From an uncultured Clostridia bacterium (lineage in GTDB: Bacteria > Bacillota > Clostridia > Christensenellales > Borkfalkiaceae): DNA of 64,000 bases. The notes under the pieces are model-generated. The model ran no database searches. It saw nothing but the letters and a program-made list of their open reading frames with translations, and had not been told where the DNA came from. This document shows positions 35,441 to 45,057 of the stretch, one piece after another. The number at the start of each line of letters is the position of its first letter. Position 1 is the first letter of the stretch. The DNA lies in contig CAKQQY010000003.1 in the NCBI GenBank assembly GCA_934271245.1, positions 1 through 64,000 of the forward strand, written 5' to 3'. Both the position numbers and the translations under genes were made by a program.

Positions 35441-38400
35441 AGAAGAACAAAAGAAAGCCGTTTATCACGAAACGGGCGATTTGCTCGTGTCGGCTTCCGC
35501 CGGCAGCGGAAAAACTTTCGTAATGATTTCCCGGATAATAAGGCTCATCTCCGAAAAGAAAGCGGGCGTAAAAGACGTTTTGTGCGTTACTTTTACCGAA
35601 GCGTCCGCCGCGGACATGAAAAACAAACTCAAAAAAGCGATTATAGAAAAGATAAACGAAACGGGCGACGAATTTTTGATTTCGCAGTTAAAAGAGATTC
35701 CGACTGCGGATATATCCACGCTGCATTCTTTTTGCATGCGCCTTATAAAAACTTATTTTTACGTCGCGGGGGTATCGCCCGACTTCGAAATAGCCGACGA
35801 AAACTACGCCGTAGAACTTAAAGGCAAAGCGTTGCAGAAACTTTTCCGTAAACTCTATTCGGCGGAAGGTATACCCGAACTGCCGTTATCGCGTAAAATC
35901 GCCGAAAGATACGCCGTAAAACGCAAGGACGGCGAACTTAAAAAGTATATTTTAAGTTTATACGACTACGCTTCGTCGGAAGCCGACCCCGAAGAATTCT
36001 TAAAAAAGTCGTTGCAATATTATGCGGACGAAAACTTCGACGACCTGCTAAAAGATTATAAGTCGAGAATAGATAAAGAACTCATAAAATACTCGGCGAG
36101 ATTCGTCGCGTATTCCGCCGTTATGAAAGAACGGGGGCTTGCCGTGGTTTCGGAAGCGGACGAAATAACCGACGACTTGGAAAAGTTGGTTAATAACCCC
36201 GATATTTACGCTATAAAAAACTTTGCCGACTATAAAAAAAGTCTGCGTTTCGGCAGAAACCTGTCCGAAGAAGACGAAAAATTAAAAAAGCAGGCGCAGG
36301 CGACCCTTAAAAAACTGAAAGCGTTTTTCGTTAAAGTAAACGCTTCTTTAACCGATTACCGGACGGATAAAGCGAGAAATTCCGACCTTTATTCTTCCAC
36401 CGAAACGGTTTGCGGACTGGTTAAAATGTTCGGAGAATATTATTCGGAACTTAAAAAAGACGAAAATCTTCTCGATTTTAACGACCTTGAAAAATACGCC
36501 ACCGAAATTCTTTCCGATAAAGACGTAAACGAAGCCGTTTCGGAAAAGTATAAGTACGTTTTCGTGGACGAATATCAGGATATAAACGGCGTTCAGGAAA
36601 AAATAATATCCCTTATCGCCCGCGATAATTTGTTTATGGTAGGCGACGTAAAACAGAGCATTTACGGATTCCGCGGCTGTAAATCGGACTTTTTCAGTCA
36701 AAAATACGAAAAAATGAGCAAAACGGACAACACCGTTTTGTTAAATCACAACTTCCGCTCGGCGAAAAACGTTATAAATATGGTAAATTCGGTATTTTCT
36801 TTTTCGATGACGGAAAGGGATTTCGGCGTGAACTATAAAGATAACTCCATGCTCGTTTCGGGCGGAGTGTATCCCGAAGAGTACGAGGGCCGCGCCGACG
36901 TAACCGTTATAAACAAAATAAAATCGGAAATAAAGGAAAAGGAAGTTCCGAGAATTTACGATATATTAAAGGAAGCGAAAGAAGAAAAAACCGAGCGTTC
37001 GGCAACCGCAATCCTTATCACCGATATAATAAACAAAGAAATATTCAATACCTATTACGACATATCCGAGCGCAAAGAAAAAAGGATAAAGTATGGCGAT
37101 ATAGCGATTTTAGTCAGAAGTAAAGCGGGCGTGGGGTACGAAAGGCTTATTAAAACGCTTAAAGCCAACGGCATACCCGTTTCTTCCGCCGATTCCGAAA
37201 GCGTCGTAGATTATCCCGAAACGCAACTGCTTATAAACTATCTCGAACTTATAGACAATTCCGTGCAGGACGTTCCGCTCGCCACCTTGTTATTAAGTCC
37301 GTATTTTTCTTTTACCGAAGAAGATTTGTGCGATATTTGCGCTTTTTACCGCGAAAACGCCAAAAACCCCGACTGGACTTTTAAGGACGCTTTTACTTAT
37401 TACGCGGAAAAGGGCGACGGCGAACTGAAAGAAAAAATAAAAAACTTCGACGATTATATTTTAAAAGCGAGAAAACTTGCCGATTTTACTTCCGCGACCG
37501 ACGTTTTAGAAAAGTTTATAGCGGATAAGTCGGTAAAAGCGGCGGTTTTGGCGGGTAAAGACGGCGAAAGGGGATTAAACAGAATAAAAGCGTTATTGTC
37601 CTTTTCGAAGTCGTCGGACAGAAAACTTTCGGTCGGCGAATTGCTAAGAAAAATAAAGAATAATCCCGACGGTTTAACGAGTTCCGAAACGAGCGGCGAA
37701 GACTGCGTGAACGTTATGACGATACATTCGTCGAAGGGGCTCGAATACCCCGTCGTAATCGTGTGCGGACTGGAAAAGGCCATGAACACGCGCGACGAGT
37801 CGGAAGAAATAATGAAAGACAGAAACTACGGCGTGGCGTTGAAATTTTTCGACGACGAGAATAAACTTAAATACGAAACGGTTTTACGCGGACTGTTGAA
37901 ACTTAAAATGAAAGACGACAGAGTAAAAGAAGAGTTAAGGCTCTTTTACGTCGCTTTGACCCGCGCGAAATACGCTCTTCACCTGACGTTGGTTTCCGAT
38001 GACGACGACAGGTCGGACGGGTTTTACGGCGCGGACAGTTTTATCGATTACGTTCCGAGAAACATTCCCGTAACGAGATTTGACGAAGACGATTTTACCG
38101 CGCTCGAGTTGAAAGAAGGGGTAAGAAAAGTTTTAATCGGCAAAACCGACGCTTCCGTCGAAAACAGAATAAGAAAAAATCTTTCTTTCGAGTATCCGTT
38201 TATGGCGGACACCGTGCTTCCGATGAAAGTTTCCGTCACTCAGGCGAACGAAGTCCGCGAAGAAGACGAGAAAAAAGTTTACGTCATCTCTGACGAAGAT
38301 ACTTCCGCCGAAAAGGGTACCATAGCGCATAAATTCATGCAGTTTTTAAACTTCAAAGCGCCCGTGCGCGAAGAATTTTCCCGTATGATAAAGGACGGAA

Positions 38401-38780
38401 TACTTTCGGAAGAAGAAGCGAAAAGCATAAACGCCGAAAAAATAGAAAAAGCCGTGTCCGGGTCGAATTTATCGGATTTAGGCGGCGATATTTACCGCGA
38501 AAAAAGTTTTATAGCGGAACTTCCCGCAAAACTCGTTTTAGAGTCGGAAAGCGAAGCGAACGTTCTCGTTCAGGGGGTGATAGACCTTCTCGAAGTATCG
38601 GAAGACGGGGCGAGAATAATCGACTATAAATACTCGGCAAAATCGCCCGAACAACTCGTAAAAACGTATAAAAAACAGTTGAATCTTTACGCAGCGGCGG
38701 TGGAAAACATTCTTAAAATACCCGTTAAAAGCAAAACTATTTTAAGCCTACTTACGGGCGAAAAAGCGGAAATCGACTAA
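35427..38780 (+). CDS. addA: AddA helicase-nuclease subunit
   Basis: A 1117-aa UvrD/RecB-type helicase with a C-terminal nuclease. Motifs in order: Walker A SASAGSGKTF near residue 24, STLHSFC, Walker B VFVDEYQD, VGDVKQSIYGFRG, TIHSSKGLEYPVVIVCGLE, FYVALTRAKY, and nuclease IIDYKYS followed by QLNLYAAA. With AddB it resects double-strand breaks to a Chi-like site for RecA loading. The ATG at 35427 has GAAGGAG 6 nt upstream and lies within the end of addB, so translation is coupled. Confidence 0.95.
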   Translation: MPNLKEEQKKAVYHETGDLLVSASAGSGKTFVMISRIIRLISEKKAGVKDVLCVTFTEASAADMKNKLKKAIIEKINETGDEFLISQLKEIPTADISTLHSFCMRLIKTYFYVAGVSPDFEIADENYAVELKGKALQKLFRKLYSAEGIPELPLSRKIAERYAVKRKDGELKKYILSLYDYASSEADPEEFLKKSLQYYADENFDDLLKDYKSRIDKELIKYSARFVAYSAVMKERGLAVVSEADEITDDLEKLVNNPDIYAIKNFADYKKSLRFGRNLSEEDEKLKKQAQATLKKLKAFFVKVNASLTDYRTDKARNSDLYSSTETVCGLVKMFGEYYSELKKDENLLDFNDLEKYATEILSDKDVNEAVSEKYKYVFVDEYQDINGVQEKIISLIARDNLFMVGDVKQSIYGFRGCKSDFFSQKYEKMSKTDNTVLLNHNFRSAKNVINMVNSVFSFSMTERDFGVNYKDNSMLVSGGVYPEEYEGRADVTVINKIKSEIKEKEVPRIYDILKEAKEEKTERSATAILITDIINKEIFNTYYDISERKEKRIKYGDIAILVRSKAGVGYERLIKTLKANGIPVSSADSESVVDYPETQLLINYLELIDNSVQDVPLATLLLSPYFSFTEEDLCDICAFYRENAKNPDWTFKDAFTYYAEKGDGELKEKIKNFDDYILKARKLADFTSATDVLEKFIADKSVKAAVLAGKDGERGLNRIKALLSFSKSSDRKLSVGELLRKIKNNPDGLTSSETSGEDCVNVMTIHSSKGLEYPVVIVCGLEKAMNTRDESEEIMKDRNYGVALKFFDDENKLKYETVLRGLLKLKMKDDRVKEELRLFYVALTRAKYALHLTLVSDDDDRSDGFYGADSFIDYVPRNIPVTRFDEDDFTALELKEGVRKVLIGKTDASVENRIRKNLSFEYPFMADTVLPMKVSVTQANEVREEDEKKVYVISDEDTSAEKGTIAHKFMQFLNFKAPVREEFSRMIKDGILSEEEAKSINAEKIEKAVSGSNLSDLGGDIYREKSFIAELPAKLVLESESEANVLVQGVIDLLEVSEDGARIIDYKYSAKSPEQLVKTYKKQLNLYAAAVENILKIPVKSKTILSLLTGEKAEID

Positions 38781-38842
38781 ATTTTACAAAATAACGCATA
38801 AGCCGCCGAAAAAAGCGGTCTTTTCGGGGTTATTATTTTCGT

Positions 38843-39493
38843 ATGGAAAAAATTTTTACCGCGATAGCCCGAGCGAGAGATTACCTTTTTTTTAATCCGC
38901 AATGCGCGTTTGCGGCTTCGCTTATAATACTTATAATTTCGTTTACGGTTTTCGCCTTTCTTTTACGCAAAGGAATCGCCGACAAAAAGAGTTTAAAGTA
39001 TTTCTTTATCTCTTCCGTCGCTTTAACGTTGTTTCAGACGGCGTGTTCCGTTCCCGAAAAAAACGACTTCGTTCTGCCGACGGCTCTTTTCGTTATCGGG
39101 TGCGCGCTTTTCGCCGCGCTCGGTCTTATAAAAGCAAAAAAAACCGAGTCTGAAAGCGATAAACAAGCGGAAAACGAAGAAGACGATTTGCCTTTGTTTT
39201 CCGAAGTAAAAACGCCGTCCGTCATACCCGAGGCGATAAAACGGTTCGCCGAAGAAAACGCTTCCGTTCAGAAAAGAGAAACGGCGGATAAAGACGTGGA
39301 TTTTTCTCACGTTAAAAGCGTGGTCGATAAACTCGAAAGGTTCAATCTTTCGGCGGCGGATAAAAGAGCCATTAACGCCCTTAAAATCAACGTGATGACG
39401 GCAGAATCCTGCGGAATGAACAACAAACTCAAAAGCGATATAAACGACGGGCTTTGTTCGGTGCTTAAAATGATGTCTAAATACAACGTTTAG
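38843..39493 (+). CDS. Hypothetical membrane protein
   Basis: A 216-aa protein with three hydrophobic segments in the first 100 residues, then an acidic linker and a helical cytoplasmic region ending in NGL-like amphipathic helices (VDKLERFNLSAADKRAIN). No family recognised. It lies 62 bp after addA with no strong terminator between them, so it may be co-transcribed. Confidence 0.6.
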   Translation: MEKIFTAIARARDYLFFNPQCAFAASLIILIISFTVFAFLLRKGIADKKSLKYFFISSVALTLFQTACSVPEKNDFVLPTALFVIGCALFAALGLIKAKKTESESDKQAENEEDDLPLFSEVKTPSVIPEAIKRFAEENASVQKRETADKDVDFSHVKSVVDKLERFNLSAADKRAINALKINVMTAESCGMNNKLKSDINDGLCSVLKMMSKYNV

Positions 39494-39606
39494 CGTTAAG
39501 TTCCGTATAGGGCGGCAAGAAAAGGCAAACGGCAAAGCGATAACCTTTCGGGAAATAAAAACATAATATGATAAAGACCTTATTTTAAAAAGGAGATTAT
39601 CGTATT

Positions 39607-40119
39607 ATGGGAAAACCTTTGATAGTAGATTTACCATATCCCGATTTGTCGGGAATAGAAAAAGACCCCGTTTCCGCGGGAATAATAAGACCCGCTTACG
39701 GCGGCGGTCACGGAGAGATAACCGCGATACTTCAATACGTTTATCACTCGCTGTTTTTCGACTGCTACGGGGAAAGCGACATATCGAACGTTCTGATAGA
39801 CATTTCTATCGCCGAAATGAAACATCTCGACATCTTGGGCGAAACGCTTCTTAAACTCGGTTCAGACCCCGTTTACGCCGTTTGTCCGCCATTTTACGAG
39901 TTTTATTCGACGGAAGGAATCGCCTATTCCAAATCTCCGCAGAACATGCTGTTAGACGATATTGCAGGAGAAATGAAAGCGTCTTCTATGTACGGGGAAA
40001 TGGCGGAAAAACTTTGCAACGAAAAGGTTATCGCCGTAATAAAAAGAATTCGTATGGACGAAGAGTTACATATAGCGATATTGAAAGAACAACTCAAAAA
40101 ACTGAAAAATCGCTCTTAA
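39607..40119 (+). CDS. Ferritin-like diiron protein
   Basis: A 170-aa four-helix protein of the ferritin-like/manganese-catalase-related group. Candidate metal ligands are Glu in GGHGEITAILQY, E-x-x-H in AEMKHLDI, Glu in GEMKASSMY and E-x-x-H in DEELHIAI, one set per helix. Possible roles are peroxide or oxygen defence, or a spore-coat CotJC-like part. Strong ribosome site (AAAAGGAG) and its own terminator. Confidence 0.75.
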   Translation: MGKPLIVDLPYPDLSGIEKDPVSAGIIRPAYGGGHGEITAILQYVYHSLFFDCYGESDISNVLIDISIAEMKHLDILGETLLKLGSDPVYAVCPPFYEFYSTEGIAYSKSPQNMLLDDIAGEMKASSMYGEMAEKLCNEKVIAVIKRIRMDEELHIAILKEQLKKLKNRS

Positions 40120-40136
40120 AAATCGTAAATCAGGAT

Positions 40137-40164
40137 AAAACCGCCTTAAAACAAGGCGGTTTTT
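40137..40164 (+). terminator. Terminator after the ferritin-like gene
   Basis: AAAACCGCCTT (40137-40147) pairs with AAGGCGGTTTT (40153-40163); 5-nt loop, T5. Confidence 0.85.
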
Positions 40165-40185
40165 AAAAAAATTCAAAATAAAGTA

Positions 40186-40214
40186 TTGATTTTAGTCGTC
40201 CGATAGTGTAAAAT
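40186..40214 (+). promoter_or_regulatory. Sigma-A promoter of the tyrosine kinase pair
   Basis: TTGATT (40186-40191), 17-bp spacer, TAAAAT (40209-40214). Confidence 0.7.
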
Positions 40215-40249
40215 AATATAAATCGTAAAAGGCGAAATTTTAAAAATAT

Positions 40250-41002
40250 ATGGTTCAGAGAGAAAAGATGCCTAAATTCAAGAAAAAGCAAAAACCAAAA
40301 GGCGAAGCGGGGATAGTCGTAAATAATCCCGAAACGTCTTTCGAAAAAAGAGAAGCGTATACAAGGCTTAAAAATAATATACTGTATCTGAATGCGGACG
40401 GGAACAAAAAGGTCATTCAGGTAATTTCTTCGCTTATGCACGAAGGTAAAACCACCATCACGTGCAATCTTGCGGTAGGGCTCGGAATGACGGATAAAAA
40501 GGTCGTCGTGGTAGACGCCGATTTCCGTAAACCGAGAACGCAGATGGAATTCAATACTTCCATCAAAAACGGTCTTGCCGATTATATAAAAGGAACGCTT
40601 AAAAAGGAAGAAATAATCAAACATACCGAATATAAAAACGTGGATTTGATTACGCGCGGCGAAGATTCTTCCAATTCTTCGCTGGTATTCGTTTCGGACA
40701 AGTTTAAAAACCTTATACAGGAATTAAAGGAAGAATACGATTTCGTTCTGGTAGATTGTCCGCCCGTTTTACAGGTTTCCGACTTTATCAATATCACGCC
40801 CGTAACCGACGGAACGCTTTTCGTCACGGCGTACGGAAGAACTACGAGAAATCAGGTTTCCGAAGCGGTCAAGGAATTAAGGAAAGCCAACGCGGATATT
40901 ATCGGCACGGTGTTCTCTTTTTACGACAGCAAGAAAGACGGCGACTACGGATATTATAACAAAAAGTACGGTAAATACGGGTACTACGGATCGGAAAAAT
41001 AA
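40250..41002 (+). CDS. CpsD/CapB-type bacterial tyrosine kinase
   Basis: A 250-aa BY-kinase that autophosphorylates on C-terminal tyrosines. Walker A reads SSLMHEGKTT, Walker A' VVVVDADFRKPR, and Walker B FVLVDCPP. The tail has a tyrosine cluster (DYGYYNKKYGKYGYYG). The usual membrane activator (CpsC/Wzz type) is not adjacent and no polysaccharide synthesis genes follow. A second in-frame ATG at 40268 is also plausible; neither has a strong ribosome site. Confidence 0.85.
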   Translation: MVQREKMPKFKKKQKPKGEAGIVVNNPETSFEKREAYTRLKNNILYLNADGNKKVIQVISSLMHEGKTTITCNLAVGLGMTDKKVVVVDADFRKPRTQMEFNTSIKNGLADYIKGTLKKEEIIKHTEYKNVDLITRGEDSSNSSLVFVSDKFKNLIQELKEEYDFVLVDCPPVLQVSDFINITPVTDGTLFVTAYGRTTRNQVSEAVKELRKANADIIGTVFSFYDSKKDGDYGYYNKKYGKYGYYGSEK

Positions 41003-41022
41003 TTGAAATCGGGGGGAAAGAG

Positions 41023-41730
41023 TTGGGGGAACTTACCGATATTCACTCACACATATTGCCGGAAATAGACGACGGCAGCGAATCGCTTGAAAAATCTCTG
41101 GCGATGATAACGGAAGAAATATCGCAAGGCGTAAAAAACATTTTTTGTACGCCCCACTATCGTATTCCTTATACGAAGGAAAAGGAAGAAACCAAACGAA
41201 TTTTCAACGAATTTAACGAAAAAGTCAAAGAGAAAAATCTTCCCGTGAATCTGTATCTCGGGCAGGAAATCGCCGTAAACGAAAACACGTTGTCCATGTT
41301 AAAAAGCGGGCGGCTTTTAACCCTTGACGACGGCAAATACGTACTTCTGGAATTTTGTCTTACCAAAAAGACGATGGACGTGTCCGAAACGGTACACGAA
41401 TTCGTGGTAGAAGGGTTTAAGCCGATAGTCGCGCATATAGAAAGGTATCCGTACCTTACCTTAGACGACGCGTACGACGTAAAACGCGGCGGCGGACTTA
41501 TTCAGATAAACGCGGACGCCGCCTTAGAGGTCGGCAAAATCTTCGGCGGAGCGTACATAAAAAAACTGATAGAAGAAAACCTCGTCGATTTCGTCGCGAG
41601 CGACTATCATTATTTCAGAAAAAACAATATGAAAGAAGCGTATCACGCCGTGGCTAAACGGTACGGCGAAGAAGTCGCGGAAAAACTGTTTTTCTTAAAT
41701 GCGGAAAAAATACTGAAAAACCGAGATTAG
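41023..41730 (+). CDS. CpsB/YwqE-type PHP tyrosine phosphatase
   Basis: A 235-aa PHP-domain phosphatase that removes phosphate from BY-kinase tyrosines. The metal-binding N-terminus is DIHSHILPEIDDG; CTPHYRIPY, VAHIERYP and ASDYHY supply the other ligands. The start is TTG, preceded by GGGGGGAAAG. It forms a kinase/phosphatase pair with the upstream gene, 20 bp away. The stop codon lies in the loop of a terminator hairpin. Confidence 0.9.
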   Translation: MGELTDIHSHILPEIDDGSESLEKSLAMITEEISQGVKNIFCTPHYRIPYTKEKEETKRIFNEFNEKVKEKNLPVNLYLGQEIAVNENTLSMLKSGRLLTLDDGKYVLLEFCLTKKTMDVSETVHEFVVEGFKPIVAHIERYPYLTLDDAYDVKRGGGLIQINADAALEVGKIFGGAYIKKLIEENLVDFVASDYHYFRKNNMKEAYHAVAKRYGEEVAEKLFFLNAEKILKNRD

Positions 41731-41741
41731 TCTCGGTTTTT
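41717..41741 (+). terminator. Terminator overlapping the phosphatase stop codon
   Basis: AAAACCGAGA (41717-41726) pairs with TCTCGGTTTT (41731-41740). The loop TTAG contains the stop codon TAG, so the 5' arm is coding. A T5 run follows. Confidence 0.8.
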
Positions 41742-41760
41742 ATCATACAAAGGACTTGCT

Positions 41761-42459
41761 ATGGAAAAAAGAATCATCGCCATAGGCGGCGGGGAAATAA
41801 AAAACAAAACCACGCTCGAAATAGACAGGTATATCGCTTCTTTAATAAAAGAAAAAGCGTGCGGCGGCAGGGGCAACGCTCTTTTTATAGGCACTGCTTC
41901 GCACGACAGCATGCCGTACTTTAACAGTTTCAGAAAAACTTACACTTCCGTTTTCGATATAAAAGCGGAAGTCGCTTTAATAGTGTACGGCGAAATGAAC
42001 ATGGAAAAAATCGCGGGCAAAATCGACGCTGCCGATTGTATTTACGTGGGCGGCGGCGATACCGTGTATATGCTCGAAAAGTGGAAAGAAACGGGGCTTG
42101 ACAAACTTATTTTATCCGCTTACGAACAGGGCAAAATCATCTGCGGATTGTCCGCCGGGGCGATATGCTGGTTCAAAGATATTTACACCGATTACGAAAT
42201 AATGCGTGGCGTCGGCGGCGAGTACGTCATGAAAAAGGGGCTCGGCGTTATAGACGGGTGTATGTGTCCGCATTTTAACGAGCGCGAAAAAGACTTTATT
42301 CCCGCGCTTATAAACAGTGGAATAAAAACCGCATACGCCGCGGAAAACGACTGCGCGATAGAATTTATCGGCGGTAAATATTCGAAAACGGTATCGGCAG
42401 GGGGCAAAGCGTACTTTATAACCGTGGAAAACGGACGGGCGGAGAAAAAGGAATTATGA
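41761..42459 (+). CDS. Peptidase E (S51) family protein
   Basis: A 232-aa class-I-amidotransferase-fold peptidase related to PepE, which cleaves Asp-X dipeptides. The nucleophile Ser is in CGLSAGAICW, with YVGGGDTVYML before it. No signal peptide. Its ATGA stop overlaps the start of queH, so the two are translationally coupled despite unrelated functions. Confidence 0.85.
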   Translation: MEKRIIAIGGGEIKNKTTLEIDRYIASLIKEKACGGRGNALFIGTASHDSMPYFNSFRKTYTSVFDIKAEVALIVYGEMNMEKIAGKIDAADCIYVGGGDTVYMLEKWKETGLDKLILSAYEQGKIICGLSAGAICWFKDIYTDYEIMRGVGGEYVMKKGLGVIDGCMCPHFNEREKDFIPALINSGIKTAYAAENDCAIEFIGGKYSKTVSAGGKAYFITVENGRAEKKEL

Positions 42460-43061
42460 ACGTTATAAACTACGATAAAGAAATGAAAAAAATCGCCGAA
42501 GCGGAGAAAAAGCAAAAAAGATTTCCCACGCTTTTGCTGCATAGTTGCTGCGCGCCGTGTTCTTCGGCTTGCATAGAAAGACTGAAAGATTATTTCGATA
42601 TCACCGTTTATTATTATAACCCTAACATAGATACCGCCGAAGAGTATCGGTTAAGGGCGGAAGAACAGGAAAGGTTCTGTAAAGAAATCGGGGTAAAAGT
42701 AATTATCGAAGACAGAAGAGAATCGGAATTTTACGCCGCGGCGAAAGGACTCGAAGACGCGCCCGAAGGCGGAAGCCGCTGCGAAAAATGTTTTAATCTG
42801 CGGCTTGGCGAAACGGCGGAATACGCAAAGAAAAACGGGTACGAATATTTCGCTACCACGCTGACGGTAAGTCCGCTCAAAAATTCCGCGCTTATAAACG
42901 AACTCGGCAAAAAAATCGGGGAAGAAAAAGGCGTAAAATACCTTCCTTCCGATTTTAAGAAGGGCGGCGGGTATTACAGGTCTGTGGAACTTTCCAAAGA
43001 ATACGGATTATACAGGCAAAATTACTGCGGTTGCGAGTTTTCTAAAAGAAAATTGTGTTAA
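42456..43061 (+). CDS. queH: Epoxyqueuosine reductase QueH
   Basis: A 201-aa QueH (DUF208) enzyme, the last step of queuosine synthesis in tRNA, converting epoxyqueuosine to queuosine. Cys ligands for the iron-sulfur and iron centre are HSCCAPC, SRCEKCFNLRL and the C-terminal YCGCEFS. Length and motif order match the family. It replaces the QueG type used by aerobes. Confidence 0.92.
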   Translation: MNVINYDKEMKKIAEAEKKQKRFPTLLLHSCCAPCSSACIERLKDYFDITVYYYNPNIDTAEEYRLRAEEQERFCKEIGVKVIIEDRRESEFYAAAKGLEDAPEGGSRCEKCFNLRLGETAEYAKKNGYEYFATTLTVSPLKNSALINELGKKIGEEKGVKYLPSDFKKGGGYYRSVELSKEYGLYRQNYCGCEFSKRKLC

Positions 43062-43095
43062 ACGGGCAAAAATTTCGAAAAAAGCGGAAAAACGT

Positions 43096-43125
43096 TTGCT
43101 TTTAAAGGAACGTGTGTGCTAAAAT
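43096..43125 (+). promoter_or_regulatory. Promoter of rpsB-tsf
   Basis: TTGCTT (43096-43101), 18-bp spacer, TAAAAT (43120-43125). A leader of about 115 nt follows before rpsB. Confidence 0.55.
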
Positions 43126-43248
43126 ATACGAGCGAAAAAATTCACACCCGAACGCTTTCGGACATTCGTGTTTGCGGAAATTTCACTTAAACCGCGAATG
43201 TTGTCCGTAATAACAGGGCGGCGGGGAGGAAAAACGGAGGAATTTATT

Positions 43249-44025
43249 ATGGCAGTTATTACTATGAAACAACTCCTTGAAACGGGAGTTCACTTCGGAC
43301 ACCAGACGAGACGCTGGAACCCCAAAATGAAGAAGTACATCTTCGGCGAAAGAAACGGTATTCATATCATCAACCTTGAACAGACGGTTGAACTTATCGA
43401 AAACGACGCGTATCCGTTCGTCGTAGACGCGGTTAAACAGGGCAAGAGCGTGCTTTTCGTCGGAACGAAGAAACAAGCGCAGGACGCTATTAAAGAAGAA
43501 GCGGAAAGATGCGGCGAATACTACATCAATTTCAGATGGCTCGGCGGCACGCTTACCAACTTCAAAACGATAAGAAGCAGAGTTGACAGACTTAACAAAC
43601 TCAACAATATGGAAAAGATGGGCGAATTCGACCTTCTTCCCAAAAAAGAAGTTGCGGAACTCAAAGCGGAACGCGACAAACTCGAACTTAACCTCGGCGG
43701 TATCAAAGAAATGAGAACTCTTCCGGGCGTTATGTTCATCGTAGACCCCGATCAGGAAGACATCGCGGTAATGGAAGCGAGAAAACTTCACATTCCTATC
43801 GTCGCGATAACCGATACCAATTGTGACCCCGACCTTATCGATCACGTTATCCCGGGTAACGACGACGCAATCCGCGCGGTAAAACTTATCGCTTCCGTCA
43901 TTGCGGACGCAGTATTAGAAGCGAAACAGGGCGAACAGTTCCTTGCGGAAAAGGCGGAAGCCGAAGCGAAAGCGGAAGAGGCGACCGAAGAAACGGTAAC
44001 CGAAACCGCAACCGTATCCGAATAA
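43249..44025 (+). CDS. rpsB: 30S ribosomal protein S2
   Basis: 258 aa. MAVITMKQLLETGVHFGHQ is the standard S2 start, and FVGTKKQAQ, WLGGTLTN and PDQEDIAVMEA follow. The start at 43249 has GGAGGAA upstream; an in-frame ATG at 43168 would add an unrelated 27-aa extension. The C-terminal tail is Ala/Glu rich. Operon with tsf. Confidence 0.97.
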   Translation: MAVITMKQLLETGVHFGHQTRRWNPKMKKYIFGERNGIHIINLEQTVELIENDAYPFVVDAVKQGKSVLFVGTKKQAQDAIKEEAERCGEYYINFRWLGGTLTNFKTIRSRVDRLNKLNNMEKMGEFDLLPKKEVAELKAERDKLELNLGGIKEMRTLPGVMFIVDPDQEDIAVMEARKLHIPIVAITDTNCDPDLIDHVIPGNDDAIRAVKLIASVIADAVLEAKQGEQFLAEKAEAEAKAEEATEETVTETATVSE

Positions 44026-44056
44026 TAATTAAAACTATATAAGGGAGTAATAAGAT

Positions 44057-44938
44057 ATGTTTACAAGTGCAGACGTAATGGATCTTCGTAAAAAGACGGG
44101 CGCCGGCATTGCCGATTGCAAAAAGGCATTGACGGAAACCGACGGCGATATGGATAAAGCCGTAGACTTTTTAAGAGAAAAAGGAATCGCTACCGCTGCG
44201 AAAAAGGCTTCCCGTATTGCTGCGGAAGGTATCGTTGCGGCGAAAGTCAACGGTAACACCGGCGTTTTGGTAGAAGTCAACTGCGAAACCGACTTCGTTG
44301 CGAAAGGCGATCAGTATAAAGCGTTCGTAGACAGCGTTGCCGATTACGTTATGAATAACGACGTAAAAGACGACGAAGCGTTAATAGAAGCGATGAAAGA
44401 AGAAACTATAAACGTAACGGCGAAAATCGGCGAAAAAATTTCCGTTCGTCGTTTTGCTAAATTCACCGCAGGTAACGGCGTAGTAACCAGTTACATTCAC
44501 ATGGGCGGAAAGGTCGGCGTTTTGGTAGAAGTCGAAGGATGCACCTGCGACGGAACGAAAGAACTCGCTCACGAAGTAGCGTTGCAAATAGCGGCGGCAA
44601 AACCGTTGTATCTTACCGAAGCGGAAGTTCCCGCGGAAGTTTTGGAACACGAAAAAGAAATTCTTAAAGCGCAGGCGTTGAACGAAGGTAAACCCGCCGC
44701 TATTATCGACAGAATGGTCGAAGGAAGAGTTAAAAAATATTACGAAGAAAACTGCTTGTTAAAACAGGCGTTCGTAAAAGATCCTTCCATCACTATCGAA
44801 AAACTCGTTAAAGATTATTCCGATAAAATGGGTAAACAGTTGACGGTTAAAAGATTCGTTCGTTTCGAAATGGGCGAAGGACTCGAAAAGAGAGTAAACG
44901 ACTTCGCTGCGGAAGTAGAAGCGCAGATGAAAAAATAA
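44057..44938 (+). CDS. tsf: Elongation factor Ts
   Basis: 293 aa. It recycles EF-Tu by GDP release. The N-terminal UBA-like region DVMDLRKKTGAGIADCKKAL and the TDFVAK core motif (NCETDFVAKG) are present. 31 bp after rpsB with GGGAG. Confidence 0.97.
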   Translation: MFTSADVMDLRKKTGAGIADCKKALTETDGDMDKAVDFLREKGIATAAKKASRIAAEGIVAAKVNGNTGVLVEVNCETDFVAKGDQYKAFVDSVADYVMNNDVKDDEALIEAMKEETINVTAKIGEKISVRRFAKFTAGNGVVTSYIHMGGKVGVLVEVEGCTCDGTKELAHEVALQIAAAKPLYLTEAEVPAEVLEHEKEILKAQALNEGKPAAIIDRMVEGRVKKYYEENCLLKQAFVKDPSITIEKLVKDYSDKMGKQLTVKRFVRFEMGEGLEKRVNDFAAEVEAQMKK

Positions 44939-44954
44939 TTAACGAAAAAAATAT

Positions 44955-44988
44955 AAAACGGGCGGAAAAGTTTTCCGCCCGTTTTTAT
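44955..44988 (+). terminator. Terminator after tsf
   Basis: AAAACGGGCGGAAAA (44955-44969) with TTTTCCGCCCGTTTT (44971-44985), then further T. Confidence 0.85.
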
Positions 44989-44994
44989 TGCATA

Positions 44995-45022
44995 AAAAAG
45001 CCCGACTTTAACGAAAGTCGGG
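44995..45022 (-). terminator. Terminator of tmcAL (minus strand)
   Basis: CCCGACTTT-AACG-AAAGTCGGG (45001-45022). On the minus strand it is followed by CTTTTTT. Confidence 0.8.
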
Positions 45023-45057
45023 AAAATTTATATAAAATTAGAATAGTCGAAAGGTTA

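Noticed and set aside
43168..43248. Upstream start for rpsB
   Set aside because: S2 proteins begin at the MAVITMKQ position and the GGAGG site serves the ATG at 43249.
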